Shown here one piece after another: positions 1 through 12,757 of a stretch of DNA of 58,648 nt (positions are counted from its first letter, which is position 1; every line of letters begins with the position of its first letter). The stretch lies in the NCBI GenBank assembly GCA_021464525.1, contig JADRCO010000070.1, positions 1-58,648 of the forward strand. The letters are read 5' to 3'. Source of the stretch: Rhizophagus sp. LPA8_4_AMF (taxonomy: Eukaryota > Glomeromycota > Glomeromycetes > Glomerales > Glomeraceae). Under the pieces are notes generated by a model. The model had not been told where the DNA came from and ran no database searches. It saw only the letters and a list, made by a program, of their open reading frames with translations. The translations under genes were made by a program, and so were the position numbers.

Positions 1-533
1 AGAGGTTTGCATTTCCCACAGACCGTACGGTTATTTGACATAACGACCGCACATACAGTCTTACAAAATTTATAAGGAAGATGAAAACCAAAGTACCATG
101 TAGAATGTTTGTAACTAAAACGAATATAAGTTTTAGTTTCTCGGTTTTTGTCACATTTCTTTTTTAGTCGATCTTTGATCGACATAAATTTTTCTAATAG
201 CAAAGTACGAATACGACCGAAATAGCGGTCTCTAATATTTTTCTTTATAGGCAAAGTACAAAAAATACTAGTCAAATATTTTGAAATTTTATATTTGACG
301 TTAGCTATATGCCTGTCAGAGGGAACTGTGTAAACAGAGTTATATTTCTCTTGAATACTTTTGTTATTTGTAAAAATAAGTAACTTGTTGTCGTTCTTTT
401 CTAATGAACTTATATCCAAAAGAACGTAACTGTTTCCTCTATATTGTGAATATAGAACGTTAGCACCTATATACGGTAACTTTCCATGTTGCTGAAAGTA
501 TGTGTACTGTATTTCTAGTTGACTCTTTCCCAT
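1..533 (-). CDS. 5' part of an unrecognised protein gene, truncated by the window edge
   Basis: An ATG at 533 opens a frame that runs 177 codons without a stop to the left edge. An in-frame TGA lies four codons upstream of the ATG, so this is the first possible start of the frame. The protein begins MGKSQLEIQYTYFQQHGK and has a basic middle (…KDRLKKKCDKNRETK…) followed by an aromatic stretch and a C-x2-C pair (VCGKCK) near the edge. I do not recognise the family. The coding stretch is visibly less A+T-rich than its surroundings and uses many GTN, ACN and AAC/TAC codons. Such a long open frame in this composition is strong evidence for coding. The 3' part lies outside the window. Confidence 0.7.
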   Translation of the reverse strand, partial: MGKSQLEIQYTYFQQHGKLPYIGANVLYSQYRGNSYVLLDISSLEKNDNKLLIFTNNKSIQEKYNSVYTVPSDRHIANVKYKISKYLTSIFCTLPIKKNIRDRYFGRIRTLLLEKFMSIKDRLKKKCDKNRETKTYIRFSYKHSTWYFGFHLPYKFCKTVCAVVMSNNRTVCGKCKP

Positions 534-1289
534 TGTAAAATAAGTTCAACGAAGCCAAAATAAAGAGTGTATATATAACTCGTATAATACTGAGTTGTTT
601 TTCTTCGTTCTTATTTGTAAAATAATGTTTTCAAAGAAAACAGTAGCTTTTTACTAGTTAAAATATTATTCAAACTATCTTGTAGTTGTTAAACTGACGT
701 AGTTTTCTATATTTCTTTCCTGTGGGAAAATTGTACAAAAGGATCGGCCTTTTACATACTTTATATTTCCAGTGACTTTTATTAGAAGTAAGTGGGATTT
801 TTCTATAATATTTAAAAAAGAAATTATATTATATTAGAATTGCTTTGTAATCATAATTATTTATTAATTAGTAAAAAACAAGTGAATCAAGTCAACTGAC
901 ATGATTACTGACTGATAAGATCTTTTGATATATATATTAAGCAGTACAGTATGAATATATAGTAAGATGAATTATTATAATTAATTTTTTAGGAAAATAA
1001 ACATATATATTTGTATTTATAAAAACTATTTTTTTTGTAATATAATAATCATATGTTATTTTTACATATTTTTAATATTAAATAAAAATATTAATTAGAA
1101 TTGCTTTTTGAATTAAATTATATACTTTTATTCTATTAAACCAAATGTATAAATAAATATTAAAAGAAAAATTAAAATTATCAATATATAAGTAATAAAA
1201 TATTAAAAGAAAAATTCTACTTTTATTTATGATGTTTCTTAATATTACTTTCAATACTCTACTTAAAAAACATACCCATATCCTAGAGG
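534..1289. other. Intergenic A+T-rich DNA
   Basis: This holds the 5' flank of the left-edge gene. Near 781-800 there is a short copy of the end sequence (ATTAGAAGTAAGTGGGAT) of the inverted-repeat element at 16358-16591. I see no gene. The short open frame at 1078-1326 is low-complexity sequence and not credible. Confidence 0.5.
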
Positions 1290-1402
1290 TGGCCATAATA
1301 CTGCCAAAACCTACAAAATAATTCAAAGAAAAACATTAGCACATTTTCCAAAGTTAATTTTGAAATGAACACTGAAATATTTCAACAAACCCCAAATCTG
1401 GG
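1290..1402 (-). repeat. Single copy of the intron/micro-exon module
   Basis: On the minus strand an exon-like piece (…AGATTTGGGGTTTGTTGAAA) is followed by intron-like sequence with a GCTAATGTTT branch-like site and an ATTTTGTAG acceptor, then GTTTTGGCAG. Order, spacing and words match the tandem modules at 12.7-13.2 kb and the module pair near 37.5 kb. The degree of similarity was judged by eye. Confidence 0.4.
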
Positions 1403-1499
1403 AATCAATCATTCTATATGACATAATATATATTAAGAGAAAAAAGTTGTATATTAATATTTGATAATTTATACCAAATAATATTTTATGATTTTGAAT

Positions 1500-1760
1500 T
1501 TCACTAATTGGTTGGATAAATTACACTAATACTTGCATCCAAGCAGTATAACTTCAGTAATACCAAACAGGCAAATCATTTTTTTTAATTCCTTTTAATC
1601 CTTTTAAAATATGCTATTTACATTCAATGTAAGTAATTTATAACTCCCATCAGCATTACAAGTTAAAACAACTGTAATATTATTTTTTGATTTTTTGATT
1701 TTTTAGTATTAAAAATATCAATATTAATGCCAGACAAATTTTGCATGCAGGTTACAAATA
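1500..1760 (-). mobile_element. Pogo/Tigger-like DNA transposase remnant
   Basis: The minus strand reads NNITVVLTCNADGSYKLL. This closely resembles the ITVxLTCNADGSEKL block of Tigger/pogo-type DDE transposases. It is followed at a fitting distance by LPVWYY and SYTAWM, which match the LPVTYRANKxAWM block. Stops and a frame change show that it is dead. The catalytic aspartates are not identifiable. It lies just downstream of the SPRY gene. Several MITEs in the window have TA target sites that this family could have mobilised. Confidence 0.6.
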
Positions 1761-1829
1761 CTTGGTTTATATATTACATATGATTATTGTAAATAAATAT
1801 CTGACATACATTAATACATTAATTAGATA

Positions 1830-2938
1830 TTAAATGTTATTTACCTCTGGCTGCTGTTGTTGATTTATAATTAAATTATCATACCACTGGGTAATCTCAT
1901 TTTGATGATCATTTTTTTCAATTTCAAATATTGTCTGTTTTTTTTGTAAAAAAAAAAATCAATATAAATTATTTAAAAAAATTTCATCAAAAACATAATA
2001 TAACGTACCTCAGCATAATCGTCAATATTAAATTTAAATGGTTCTAGTCCAAAATTAAATTTAACTTTTTCACCTCTAGTTCTTAATCCGACTGTGGGAT
2101 AATAATCATTTCCCGGTAGATTTTGAAAGGCAACACCTAAAAAAAAAGATATTTCAAATGAGAATTTAAATATTTTAAAAAGAAAGTGTTTATCTGATGA
2201 ATAGAATGGCTACCCAAATTTTTTCCATTCTTAGTATAAAAAGCTTTTTTACTAAAAAAATTAATCGCACAACCAATTGTATCACCAGTAGTAAACAGAG
2301 GACCATATGGAGCTCCTGTACCGGTAGATTCAAATTTATTTCCATCATCTCCATGATATCCAAAAGATTTTGATTCCCATCCTAATATAAGGAGAAGGGA
2401 GATTTAATAGAAAATTAACCACAAAATAATAGCCCTAAAAAACATAAACCTGGTAATCGATCTAATGGAACTTCTTTTTCGCAAAATCCGACCCCGATCA
2501 ATCTTATTTAAACAAAATTGATTTATTAAAATTAAATCAGATTCAAAATTAGAATAAAAAAGAACTTACCCATCTCTTCCTTTACTAATAATTTCAACTT
2601 CGAAATAAAATATTCCAACTTTATCAGGAATAGGATAATTCGATCTTACAATACCTGAGTCAGCATCTCTTGCTCCTAATCCTTCTCAGAGTAATATTTG
2701 TTTTTTTTTTAAAAAAAAATATTTCATTAACAAGCTGTAATAATTAAGAAATAAAAAATTAAATATATTTACCATTATAATGTACAATTAATCCATCATC
2801 ATCAACAACAGTAACGTTAGTAGAACAATCCTTTTTGTTCATTCTATTTGGCAAAACAAAAGGTAAAGTATCATGATTTTTACATAATGCCAAAGGACTA
2901 TTTTTTAGATAAGAAGGTAAATTTTGTTCTCCACCCAT
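1830..2938 (-). CDS. SPRY-domain (RanBPM-like) protein, six exons
   Basis: Exons are 2773-2938, 2570-2684, 2450-2502, 2214-2381, 2009-2136 and 1830-1934; all junctions are GT-AG and the phases agree, giving 244 aa. The start [13 protein letters not shown] leads into [19 protein letters not shown] domain then follows: [74 protein letters not shown] and YYPTVGLRT. This order is typical of RanBPM/Ssh4-type SPRY proteins. A glutamine-rich tail ends with VNNI*. No LisH, CTLH or transmembrane segment is visible, so a scaffold role outside the GID/CTLH complex cannot be excluded. The final stop could instead be skipped by splicing at a GTAAAT donor. Known role of the family: protein-protein adaptor, often in ubiquitin ligation. 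Confidence 0.85.
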
Positions 2939-4237
2939 TATTAAACAGAGAATCGTTTTTTTTTTTTTTTTGAGAAAAATTTGAAAAATTTACAATTTAC
3001 GTTAGATAAAATACCCATATTTATTCAATCAAAAAATGGAAATGATCCGTTGTTACATTAACCGCAGTAAATAGACTTTGCGATCACCACTTTAAAGTTT
3101 ATTCAAAGCGAACAAATTGCAAAAAGTGTTCGTTCAAATTATAATAATCCTTGATATATGCTGCGGCAAATATTTTCCGGTGGATAAAAATAAGTATATA
3201 TTAATATATTTATCCTTTTTAATTGGGCATATATTATTAATAAATGTGAACGATGATTACTGATACTGTACCGTGAAGTATATAATGTAATATCACTCGT
3301 AAATTTCTTCAATAAGTGTTTCAACCCATCTGACCTCAATCCGTATCAGTTAGTCGATAGAATTTTTAAATGATCGGATGAAGAGAGCTGGGACGGATCA
3401 TTTCTTGATTTTAAATACGGTATGTAGCGAGAATAGCCCAAATTAATGGATATTAACGGATGACAAATTATCGGCACTACGGTATAACGGCAAAAATAAT
3501 TCCGGAGATAATTTTATTTTCGGTGATATAATTCCGGACATGTTTTATTAATTTACATGACGTAATTTTCATGCAATAATATATTAATTGAAACAAACAG
3601 CAATAATAAAAAGATTTTAGGAAATAATTTTAATCAAATTTTTTAAATATTCTTTCGCAATCTCATTAATGCAATACACGAGTTAACATATTTATTTTCT
3701 TTAAATAATAATATACCTTTCGATCCAGTTAATTTTTAGTGTTGTACTTATTTGGGTTAAAGGGATACAGTCGGACCTTTATGTACCGATGCTGTTGTTT
3801 TGAGGAAAAAATATCGGTATATCGAATTATCGGTACATATTACTATACATTATTATAGAGGATGTGAAAATGGGACATGAAAAATTTATCGGTACATGCA
3901 ATTATCGGTACATATAATATCGGTACATAGAGGTCCGACTGTATGTTACAAACTAAATAAAACTTTTACGCGTAGTATTTTTTAAGCATTAAAGTTAGAT
4001 ACGCAATTAAGTTAGAAATTAAATTGTATTAATTATTAATTAATGCTAAACTAAAAAAAATAAAAAAAGTTATTATATAGACAAAAAGCGAATTACGCCA
4101 AGTCAATAAATATATCACGTGAGTATGCATCATTTGATCGTCATTTAGTACATTTCTGATCGTCATAATATATAAAAGTTAGCCGTTTTATCCAAAAAAT
4201 TAAAAAAAAATTTTTTTTCCTCGTAAAAAAAAAAACC
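2939..4237. other. Intergenic region with one MITE
   Basis: This separates the divergent SPRY and F-box genes and should hold both promoters. The only structured sequence I see is the MITE at 3766-3943. The open frame at 3139-3339 has no support beyond its length. Confidence 0.5.
3766..3943. mobile_element. MITE with TA target site, TIR CAGTCGGACCT
   Basis: The left end TACAGTCGGACCTTTATGTA and the right end, read inward, TACAGTCGGACCTCTATGTA are near-perfect inverted repeats. The words ATCGGTACAT recur inside. The element is 178 bp including a TA at each end, consistent with a Tc1/mariner/pogo-type TA target duplication. It has no coding capacity. Confidence 0.8.
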
Positions 4238-5893
4238 ATGAAAAAATATTTACCAATAGAAATATTACAAAAAATATTTTGTTCGCAATTAGATATATTA
4301 ACATTATATAATTGTTTATTAGTAAATAGATTATGGTGTAAAACTGTAGTACCCTTATTATGGCAAAACCCATTCTCACATTTTGATAAAAATAAAATAC
4401 AAAGGTGGAAATACAAAAGTTCTTTAATTAATACTTACGTTACATGTTTAGATTCAAATGTGAAAATTTACTTAAAAAATTCAGACGTAATTTTACCAGA
4501 AGAAATTAACAGAAGATCTACATTTAATTATGAAACTTTCTTACAAAGTTTGGATTATACGTTATTATTTCAATCAACAGGAAATTGGATTGGTGAAGTA
4601 GAAAATTGTACTTTACGTAAATTGACATTAAGACATTATCTTTTGGTTGAAGAATTATGTAAATTATTCTTTTCTTCTTCGCGGAATTTAAAAGAACTTA
4701 TTTATGATAAACCACATTCTTTGCCTCACGTACAAGAGTTAAGATATATTCCCTTAAAATATTTAGGAGCGGAACAATCCATTTCAAAATTAGTATCATT
4801 TAAAGTATATGATTTAATTCCAAATGAAATAATAATTAGTTTATCACAAATATCTCATCACTTATCGGAGATACAAATTGAAACGACGGGAGATAATGAT
4901 GATGCATTAGCATCTTTAATCAGCGTACAAAAAAGTTTAAAAAAGTTAGTCATTTGTAGTGAAGATAATTTACCAAGGTTATCCGATGCGTTAAGAAAAA
5001 ATTCATCATTATCTTTAACACATGTAGAAATTAATTGGGAATTTTGCGTACCATTTGATATATTTTGTAATTGTTCTAATTCTTTGGAATATTTTTCTGT
5101 TCAACAATATTATTCAGGTTCAATATCTCGAAGTACTTTTCATCAATTTTCTAATACTCAATTCAAAAAATTACATACTATAAAAATTATTACACCAAAA
5201 TTATATTTAGATCAAATTTCCACTCTCATAAAGAATACAAAAGATACTTTAAGATATATTCATTTAGATTATGAAAAAATTTCTATTGAATCATCAGTAG
5301 AATTAATTAATTCCATATCAACATGTTCTCAATTAAATACTTTGGAGATTTTTGTACCGGATGATTCGATATCTTGTATAGTGAATTTATTATCTTCTTG
5401 TACGAAATTACAAAAAATTTCTTTTTTAACTGGTGATTCGCTTAATGATTTGGATACTTATACTGTAGATATTAGTGATATATTACCTAAAATTGGTAAA
5501 ATATTACCAAATAATTTAAGTACATTTTATTTGAGTCATAACTGGATCACAACCGCAAATTCTTTAAGAGATTTCTTGAAAGAATGTGAGAAAAACTTTA
5601 AAAAAAGAGGAGAAAAGAAATTGGATTTTAGAATAATAAAAGAATTATCAGCCGAACATATTGACGTTATTGAAGAATTTGGTAAACGTGGTATACTGGA
5701 TTTAGAGGATACCGCTCTTGGTAAAAATTTACAATTTTATCGTCAACAATTTGAATGGAAACTAGCACGTAACATTATTGTCAACAAGTAAGTGCGGAAT
5801 AGTCTTTCTGCAAGTTTAACTTATTTAATAATATACTTTCCTTTTGTTTTTAGACGGAAAGCACATCTCAATAATTTTTCGGAATTAATTTAA
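4238..5893 (+). CDS. F-box protein with LRR-like C-terminal region
   Basis: The N-terminus MKKYLPIEILQKIFCSQLD followed by LYNCLLVNRLWCKTVVPLLW is a clear F-box (residues about 4-45), the segment that binds Skp1 in SCF ubiquitin ligases. The rest (to about residue 500) is a leucine-rich, LRR-like solenoid of the kind greatly expanded in Rhizophagus. Read straight through, the frame ends at 5791. A consensus GTAAGT donor at 5788 and a TTTTTAG acceptor ending at 5853 suggest a 66-nt intron. The second exon (5854-5893) then replaces the last residue with KRKAHLNNFSELI*, giving 529 aa. The true C-terminus is therefore uncertain. Substrate unknown. Confidence 0.88.
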
Positions 5894-8800
5894 AAAAAAA
5901 AGAAAAAAAAAAGGAACAAAAAGAACAACAAACATTTGTCTGCAGGGGTATGCAATCCCTGGTCATGAGATGATTTTGCTCAAAACAAAAAACATTTTTA
6001 AAAATAATTTATTTATTTATTTATTTATCTATTTATTATTATACGAAATATATTGTATATAAATATATACATATATTTTTTTAATAAAAGGTTAAAACGA
6101 TTAATGATTAGCGACTTGAGCCGTTGAACGTATATATAGATATTATATTGTTTAATGGATTATTGTCTTTTTCGGCACCATAAAAGAGAAACCACTAACA
6201 TTCGATCAGGGATGATTACCCGATATAGAACTTATATATCGGTATTACGATCCAGAATATCAAAAAGGCGGTTATCTTTATAGAAGATTTGATTGGATGT
6301 TACGGGATGTCTAAAGATCAGTGTATATAAAGCACATGTGCAAATCACTGATTTGTCAATATGCGTAATATATATGCATACTATTTCACCTGACACTGCT
6401 AAATAATTCATGCCCATTCGTTTAAAAATTGTAATTTCGATTTTCGTGCCACACGAGTTTTTGCCTTTTTCTTTAAACTTATTTACTCAAAAAATGAGTG
6501 AACAAGGTTATCACTGCAATTGTTACAAATGTAACAATTACTTCTAATGGAACAATAATATAAAGATCAAACGTTGTTCGATATAATCATTTTGGTACGA
6601 TTTTCGATGATAGGACGTATATTATGGGTTAAACTATTAAATTTGTCAAATTTGATCTTACGTTATTTTTTGCTAAATTTGGGACATCTGTCGAATGTCT
6701 TTTTAGGATAGTGAATTAGTATGCATAAATAAGAAGATTTTGAAATTGTGGGATAAAGCATCGTGCAAGCAAAATTCAGTAATCTGCTGGTAATTATAAA
6801 AGAATTAATAAATAATTTAAGAATTTGATTTAATAATAAATTCATGTAAATTAACGGTTATTAATTTTATTTTTTGTGCCAGGAAATAGGAATAATAAAA
6901 AATGTTTATCATTTTTAACATGAAGATATAAAACAAATTAATAAGTATCAATGTCGAACTACTGTACATAAAGGATAGTAGCACAGAATTTGAGCAAACT
7001 TACTTTACAAGTACATTGCAGCATACATGGATAAAGTTATAAATGTTTTGAATTTACATATTATAGTATCTATAATAAAAACAACTATAGATTTTGAAAT
7101 CACAAGTAAGCTTACAGCGTGAATATACAGGTGAATTCATAGGTATTAAACTGATCAGTTATTGGTTTAAAATTTGGGTAAATTTATTTCAATTTTAATA
7201 GTTTATAATTTATCAAATTAAATTACCAAATTTTAAATTACCAAAATACTGACAAATTATAAAATGTTAGATAATGATTCTTTTAATTAAAAAATGGTGC
7301 AACCCATTTTTTGTAATAAGTGTATAAACTATTTTTTTTATTTTAAAGAAAATAAATATATGCAATATATTGCTATAATAATAAATTGGCCCTTTTATAA
7401 TATATCTTAATATTACAAATAATATGATATATTAGCAGATTTTCAGTTAAATTCTGCAGTCAATTCTCTTTAAATGTATCCAACTCTTTCTAAGTGCACT
7501 TTTTCCAAATGCATGCATTATATATTTTTCTCTAAATGCATCCTCTTACTCATTTCCAAGTATATAGAGATCATTTAAAATTTCTTTTTCTAAATGCATA
7601 CCCTTTCTAAATGCATATTTTTTCAAATTTTCATTATGGTAACTGTACAAATTATTGGTATAATATAGTATTAAACCATACAGTATATATCTAAAATTCA
7701 AAATTGGCCAAAATTAGCAAATAGTTAAAAATTTTTGACCTTTAAATCATAATTCTGGCCAAAAATTTCTTAATTCTGACCAAATTCATAATGGCAGTCC
7801 AAATTTTATTAAAATTAATATTTTCAGATTATAGCATTTACATTTTTTTTATGAATAAATAATTTTTTATCTTACTTTTATATTAAAATAGTTATAGTAA
7901 TTATGTAAATACTTTTTAAAAAAAAAAAAAAAAAAAAATTTAAAAAAATTTAATTTATTAAAGATTTAGTATGAAAAGTTAATTAATCAAATTTTTAATT
8001 AAAAAACAATTTATGGTACCTAATGATATTATATATTTCAATAAATAAAAAAGGATTTATTAGCATTTTAATTAAAAAATTTTAAATAATAAAAATCCAA
8101 TTAAATAATTATTATTTTAATATATATATTTATAAGTTAGATAGATAATTACTGAATTAATATATAGTATTATTTTAATATAATTAAAATTCTATTAATA
8201 AATAATATTACATTTATATTAAACAAAAAAATATTTAATGAAAATTAGTTACTGTATTTATAAAATTTGCAATTTACATAAAAATTAATATTTTTTAAAA
8301 AAACCTTTTTTTTCCTATAAAATTATTTTTGTTTTTTGCAGTATATAGTAAAGTTTATTATAGTTAATGTTATCTAATATAATCTATCATCCTAAAAGAC
8401 CCTATATATGCATTATCAATAAATGTTATTTCTGCATAAGTAAAAATGTGTAATAGTAATTTATCTTAAAGAAACCTTTTTATGATCAAAGGAACCTATA
8501 AAATTATATATATTTTTATTATTTAAATTGTATTTTACATTTTACTTTTAAATTCAATTTGAAAGAAAACTTTATTTTTTAAAATAAATATTATTAAAAA
8601 AATAAATAATAAAAATTTATAATACAATCTACTCATTTTATAACAAAGTATATTTTTGTTATATAAAATAAAAATACGTTGTAATAAGAATTATTATATA
8701 TATATTTTATATACATTGGTTATAAAACTTACTTTGTTAAACAATATATAGCATTTTACTAGTAATCTTTGGTATAACCAGATTTTTTTTATATGAAAAA

Positions 8801-8988
8801 ATTAGTACAATACTGAAGGTTTATTATTTTAAAAAATTTGTTAAATTGAAATTCATTGTAAAGCGAATAGATAGGATCTAGATAATTATAATTAAGGTCA
8901 TATGTTTTATAGTAAAATTTTTTAAATTTTACTATTGCCATTCTGAAAGTAATATTTATTAATATAGTATTTTATTTTTTTATATATA
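5894..8988. other. Long A+T-rich intergenic stretch
   Basis: I see no gene. It contains the degenerate tandem repeat at 7470-7625 and a patch at 7705-7810 sharing words (TTCTGGCCAAAA, TTCTGACCAAATT, AATGGCAGT) with 16270-16350 in inverted orientation. Open frames at 6232-6417 and 6663-6845 are short and unsupported. Confidence 0.5.
7470..7625. repeat. Degenerate tandem repeat, core TCTAAATGCAT
   Basis: Words of the form (T)CTAAATGCAT or CCAAATGCAT occur at least five times with irregular spacing. This looks like an old minisatellite. No coding sense. Confidence 0.5.
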
Positions 8989-11069
8989 TTTTTTTTTTTT
9001 TTTTAGGTAAAGCAACGCATTTATTAATTCAAAGCAATCAGTATAATAGGGTTACATGTAAAACAGTAAGAAGCTCGCTACCGACTACCTTGTAGGTAAT
9101 TAATAAACTAGCCGTCAACTACAAAGAGACCTCATGTGTGTATTGTCTTGCTCTATTTATCCTGCATGAGTGACCGATGTGTGAAACACCAATTCTCTTA
9201 GCCCTAAAGCCTCATAGTCTATGGAATGCAGAGACATGCTAGTACTTTAGGAAATGAAAAATAAAATGAAATATTCTAACAAATTAACAACTAAAGAAAC
9301 TATCAATCAATAAAAAGAAAAGAAAGAGAGAAAAAAATAAAAAAAAATCAAATTACAAGTAGAAAAAAACTACAGTTTTATCACCCAGAACATTGACCCA
9401 ACCTCCCCCCAAAAATCCATAGAGAACTAAGGAAACAGCTGATGGCGAGAGGAAATCAGTCCAGGCAAAGCTTCTTCAAAGTCTTCTTCAATGACTTTAT
9501 CTCTGCGTATAAGCTTTCTTGCTGTATTTCGACTCAGATATGCGGTGATTGCTAGTCGAAGGAGAGGTTTTCAGTTTTTTTTCTTATTAGAATATTTGTG
9601 ATGCGCCTTCTTACTTGAAGATCTTGGTTTAATAGGTATGACATTTGATCTGGAAGCTATCACCTTCAAATTCTTCTTCAGTTGATTACTATTTGGTGAG
9701 GAAAGGTTAGTAGTTAGTTTCCTCTTGCCTGCTAGTGACGTCAGAGTGATATAGCGAGCCCATTTGAGATTCTAATCTAACTATTTGAACTTCTTTTCAA
9801 TTAAAGCGGTGAGGGCGTTCCAAGATTCGAGAAAAGTGATCAATTTAGTAGTACCATCTGGGAGTTTAACAAGCTTAAATGCTTTCGCGTTAGCTTCTCT
9901 AAGGAAAGGGTGGATGTTACCATCAACGGTCAGGATGAAATATGTCATAGATGCTAGAACATCATAGAGTGCTGCTTGAAAGAGTTTGCACCGCCTTTGT
10001 TCTTTCAAATTCTACGCTGCAGAAAACCATCTCACAAAAAAGTTTCCAAGAGGTACAATCCAGGTATGCTGGTCGAAAGCTTGGCACGCAGTATTACCTA
10101 ACTTAATCTTGATTCGTACTGTAGAGTACTTCTTTTGCGTTTTATGGCTGACTGTGATAGGCTTTTCCCAAGACCGGAGTTCTTGAAAGAGGTACTGCGT
10201 AGTTCAAACTACTAGAATGTCGTAGACAATAATATCCCGCATCTAAGCGAGAGTAGAACCATCTGGCTTGTATCCAGTAATAACATAATTTGCGTTTTGC
10301 TTGGCCAATTTCGCCACTTTAATTCCTTTTTTTAAAGATGGGGTGTTGGTGTTAAAGAGTTTAGTCTCAGTAACTGGCAGAGCATGTATAGTAAATTTTG
10401 ATTGTTTGATATCACGTGAAGTAGTCAAGAAAGACGCATTTTATTTTTTCAGTAAAGCGGTACTAGTGTATTTGGCTGCTGCAACAGCTTGCGCCTTAGC
10501 CTTTTTTCTCTTACGTTTCCTTTTTGATTTAGACATCACAGGTACAAACAAATTGTCTTTGTTAACAGAAGGTGTGGCAATATTTGATTGGTGCTCGTCA
10601 CCGTCAACAATGTCCATATTGAGGTCAGCGTCAGGGGTAAGTGAAACTGACTTTCCAAATTTGGGGTCATTGTCACTATCCATTTCTTGTCTTATTTAGT
10701 TATCATTATTCGCAGTGTAAGTATGTAGGATAATGTCCATAATAATATTGAAAAAAATGGCTTTGATATAGCTATTAGAGAGACGCACAGGAGAAGCCAT
10801 TTTGTTATAGTCTGCGACGTTTGCTTCATATTCTTGCTTCAAAATTTTGCTCAACTGTTGCTTATCCTTTTTAGACAAGGGAAGTTATAAGTAGCCAAGT
10901 AAAAGGAGTTTGTCGTTGTCGTAAAAAATTTCTTCCATAAGGTATTCAGCCATAAGCAATAGACCCACTTGCTCATTTTCTTGCAGGTTTGTAATAAAAA
11001 AGGCCCATACTTAAACTTCGGGTAGGAGAGTAACTCTTGTATAGTTAGTTTTGAAGTACTTCCAGACAT
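8989..11069 (-). mobile_element. Broken ORF1-only retroelement copy, LINE-like, with A tail
   Basis: Read on the minus strand, fragments of one protein appear in order from 11069 to 9781: TSKLTIQELLSYPKF, SNSYIKAIFFNIIMDII, a basic patch KSKRKRKRKKAKA, FFVRWFSAA, and LKEQRRCKLFQA leading to a segment ending LITFLESWNALTALIEKKF. From memory these resemble an ORF1-like protein common in Rhizophagus retroelements. About 780 bp of non-coding sequence follows, ending in a run of 16 A (T on the plus strand, 8989-9004). The A tail argues for a LINE-type element. It is interrupted in a handful of places and I see no reverse transcriptase. The 5' limit and target duplication are not clear. Confidence 0.6.
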
Positions 11070-12272
11070 ATTTAATAAAAGATATTGTGAAAAAATAAAA
11101 TTTTTCTTTTCACAAATTTGTGGTCCAGAGAATCATTAGAAAGAGTTTTCAATTTTCTTTTTACATATTTCTATATATATTAATATTGAAAAATGTATAT
11201 TTTTTGGCCAAATTTTACTTGTATAACAAGCCTTATCTTAAGTTCTAATTAGTAGATTTACAAGATTTTGGTATTAAAAGTTTCTTCTCTTTAAAAGGCA
11301 CATTTTTTCTATGATAAATAATAATATTAATCTAATAAAATTACATGTTAGATGAGAAGTAAATTAAAAATATAGTAAAATATGATCTTAATTATAATTA
11401 TTCAGAATCCTATCACCTGTGATAATTTTTATATATAGATATTAATAAATTAATAATAATAGTTAGTAAATATTTTATATATAATACAGTAACTTATAAA
11501 AGAAATACAAAACTTAATTTTTTAACTTTAAAAAATTATAACTCATTAATTACAAATATTACAATTAAAATTATATATTTATTTTAATTTTTAAAATCTG
11601 AAAAATATTTTTTAAAAAAAATAATAGTAAATTACTAAATTAATAATAACTAATAATTATTTTTTATAGAATATAAAAATGTGGGTTTAATTTTTACACT
11701 GAGTTTCATCTTTTTTGCATCTAATAAGTTTAATATAAAAAAAAATAATAACTAACAATTTGATATAAAATGCTTATTAATATTTTATTATTAAATTTTA
11801 TATAAGTTTTCTTTATATTTATTTATTTTTACTTTAATAATAATAAATTATGATAAGATTTTACTAATTTCAAAAAAAGAAAAATAAGAAAAATTAAAAT
11901 TGAATTTTTAAATAAAAAGAAAACTGAAAATTTTTTATAATAATAATTAATTATATTTATTTAATTACTTTTATTTATTTTTTATAAATATTAATATTTG
12001 TAACAATTTATTTATTATTTTATTTATATAATAAGAAAAAATAAAAATTTTATATTACAGTTTGTAAATTAGAGATATAATTATAATTGCAATTTATAAC
12101 TGCAATTATAAGTTTTATAAATAATCATAATTTTGCAACTATTTAAAAAATAGTTGAAATATTAATCTTATTGTAAATACAAATCAAATTATATAGATTA
12201 ATAAAATTTTTTAAAAATAGATTAAAATTAAATATAAATTTTAGTAATATATAAATTAATTTATTTTATTTT
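11070..12272. other. A+T-rich intergenic stretch
   Basis: Extremely A+T-rich, simple sequence between two mobile elements. I see no gene and no convincing repeat. Confidence 0.5.
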
Positions 12273-12757
12273 AGGGTTTCATTTTTTATCACACCCGTGA
12301 TATATCGCAGGGATCACGTCACCGAATTTTATTGGTAGAAAATTTGCGCCATGATCTGTGACGCAAAATGTGATACGTGATTTTTAAATTTTTTTTTCCT
12401 AGATCTGGCTTCCCTGAAGAAATATTTTCTTTGTTTATTTTTAGGAATACGAATAGAATAATGGGGATTTTGAGGCTTTGTATTCGTAAGTAATTGTTGG
12501 TTTTTATTTCTTTTGTTACTTTTGTGATCTGGAAATGCTACCAGCGTTCCTTTTCCTTTCTCTTTTTTTAGGACAGGTTTCATGAAAAGATTTCAGCTTT
12601 GGACTTTGGAGTCATGATTCGGTTAGTCTTTTGCGATTTTTTTTGTTTTTTGCGATGTAAGAACGTTACTAAGTACTAACGTTCCTTTTCTTTCCTTTAT
12701 TTTAGGATAGGCTTGTATATTTTGGACTTTGGTATTTTGCAATGTAGATGCAGGCAG

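Noticed and set aside
4141-4416. Minus-strand frame over the F-box gene start
   Set aside because: Antisense to the F-box; no family features.
9785-10699. Plus-strand frames in the retroelement (9785-9967, 9986-10186, 10301-10699)
   Set aside because: They are antisense to the better supported minus-strand ORF1-like fragments.
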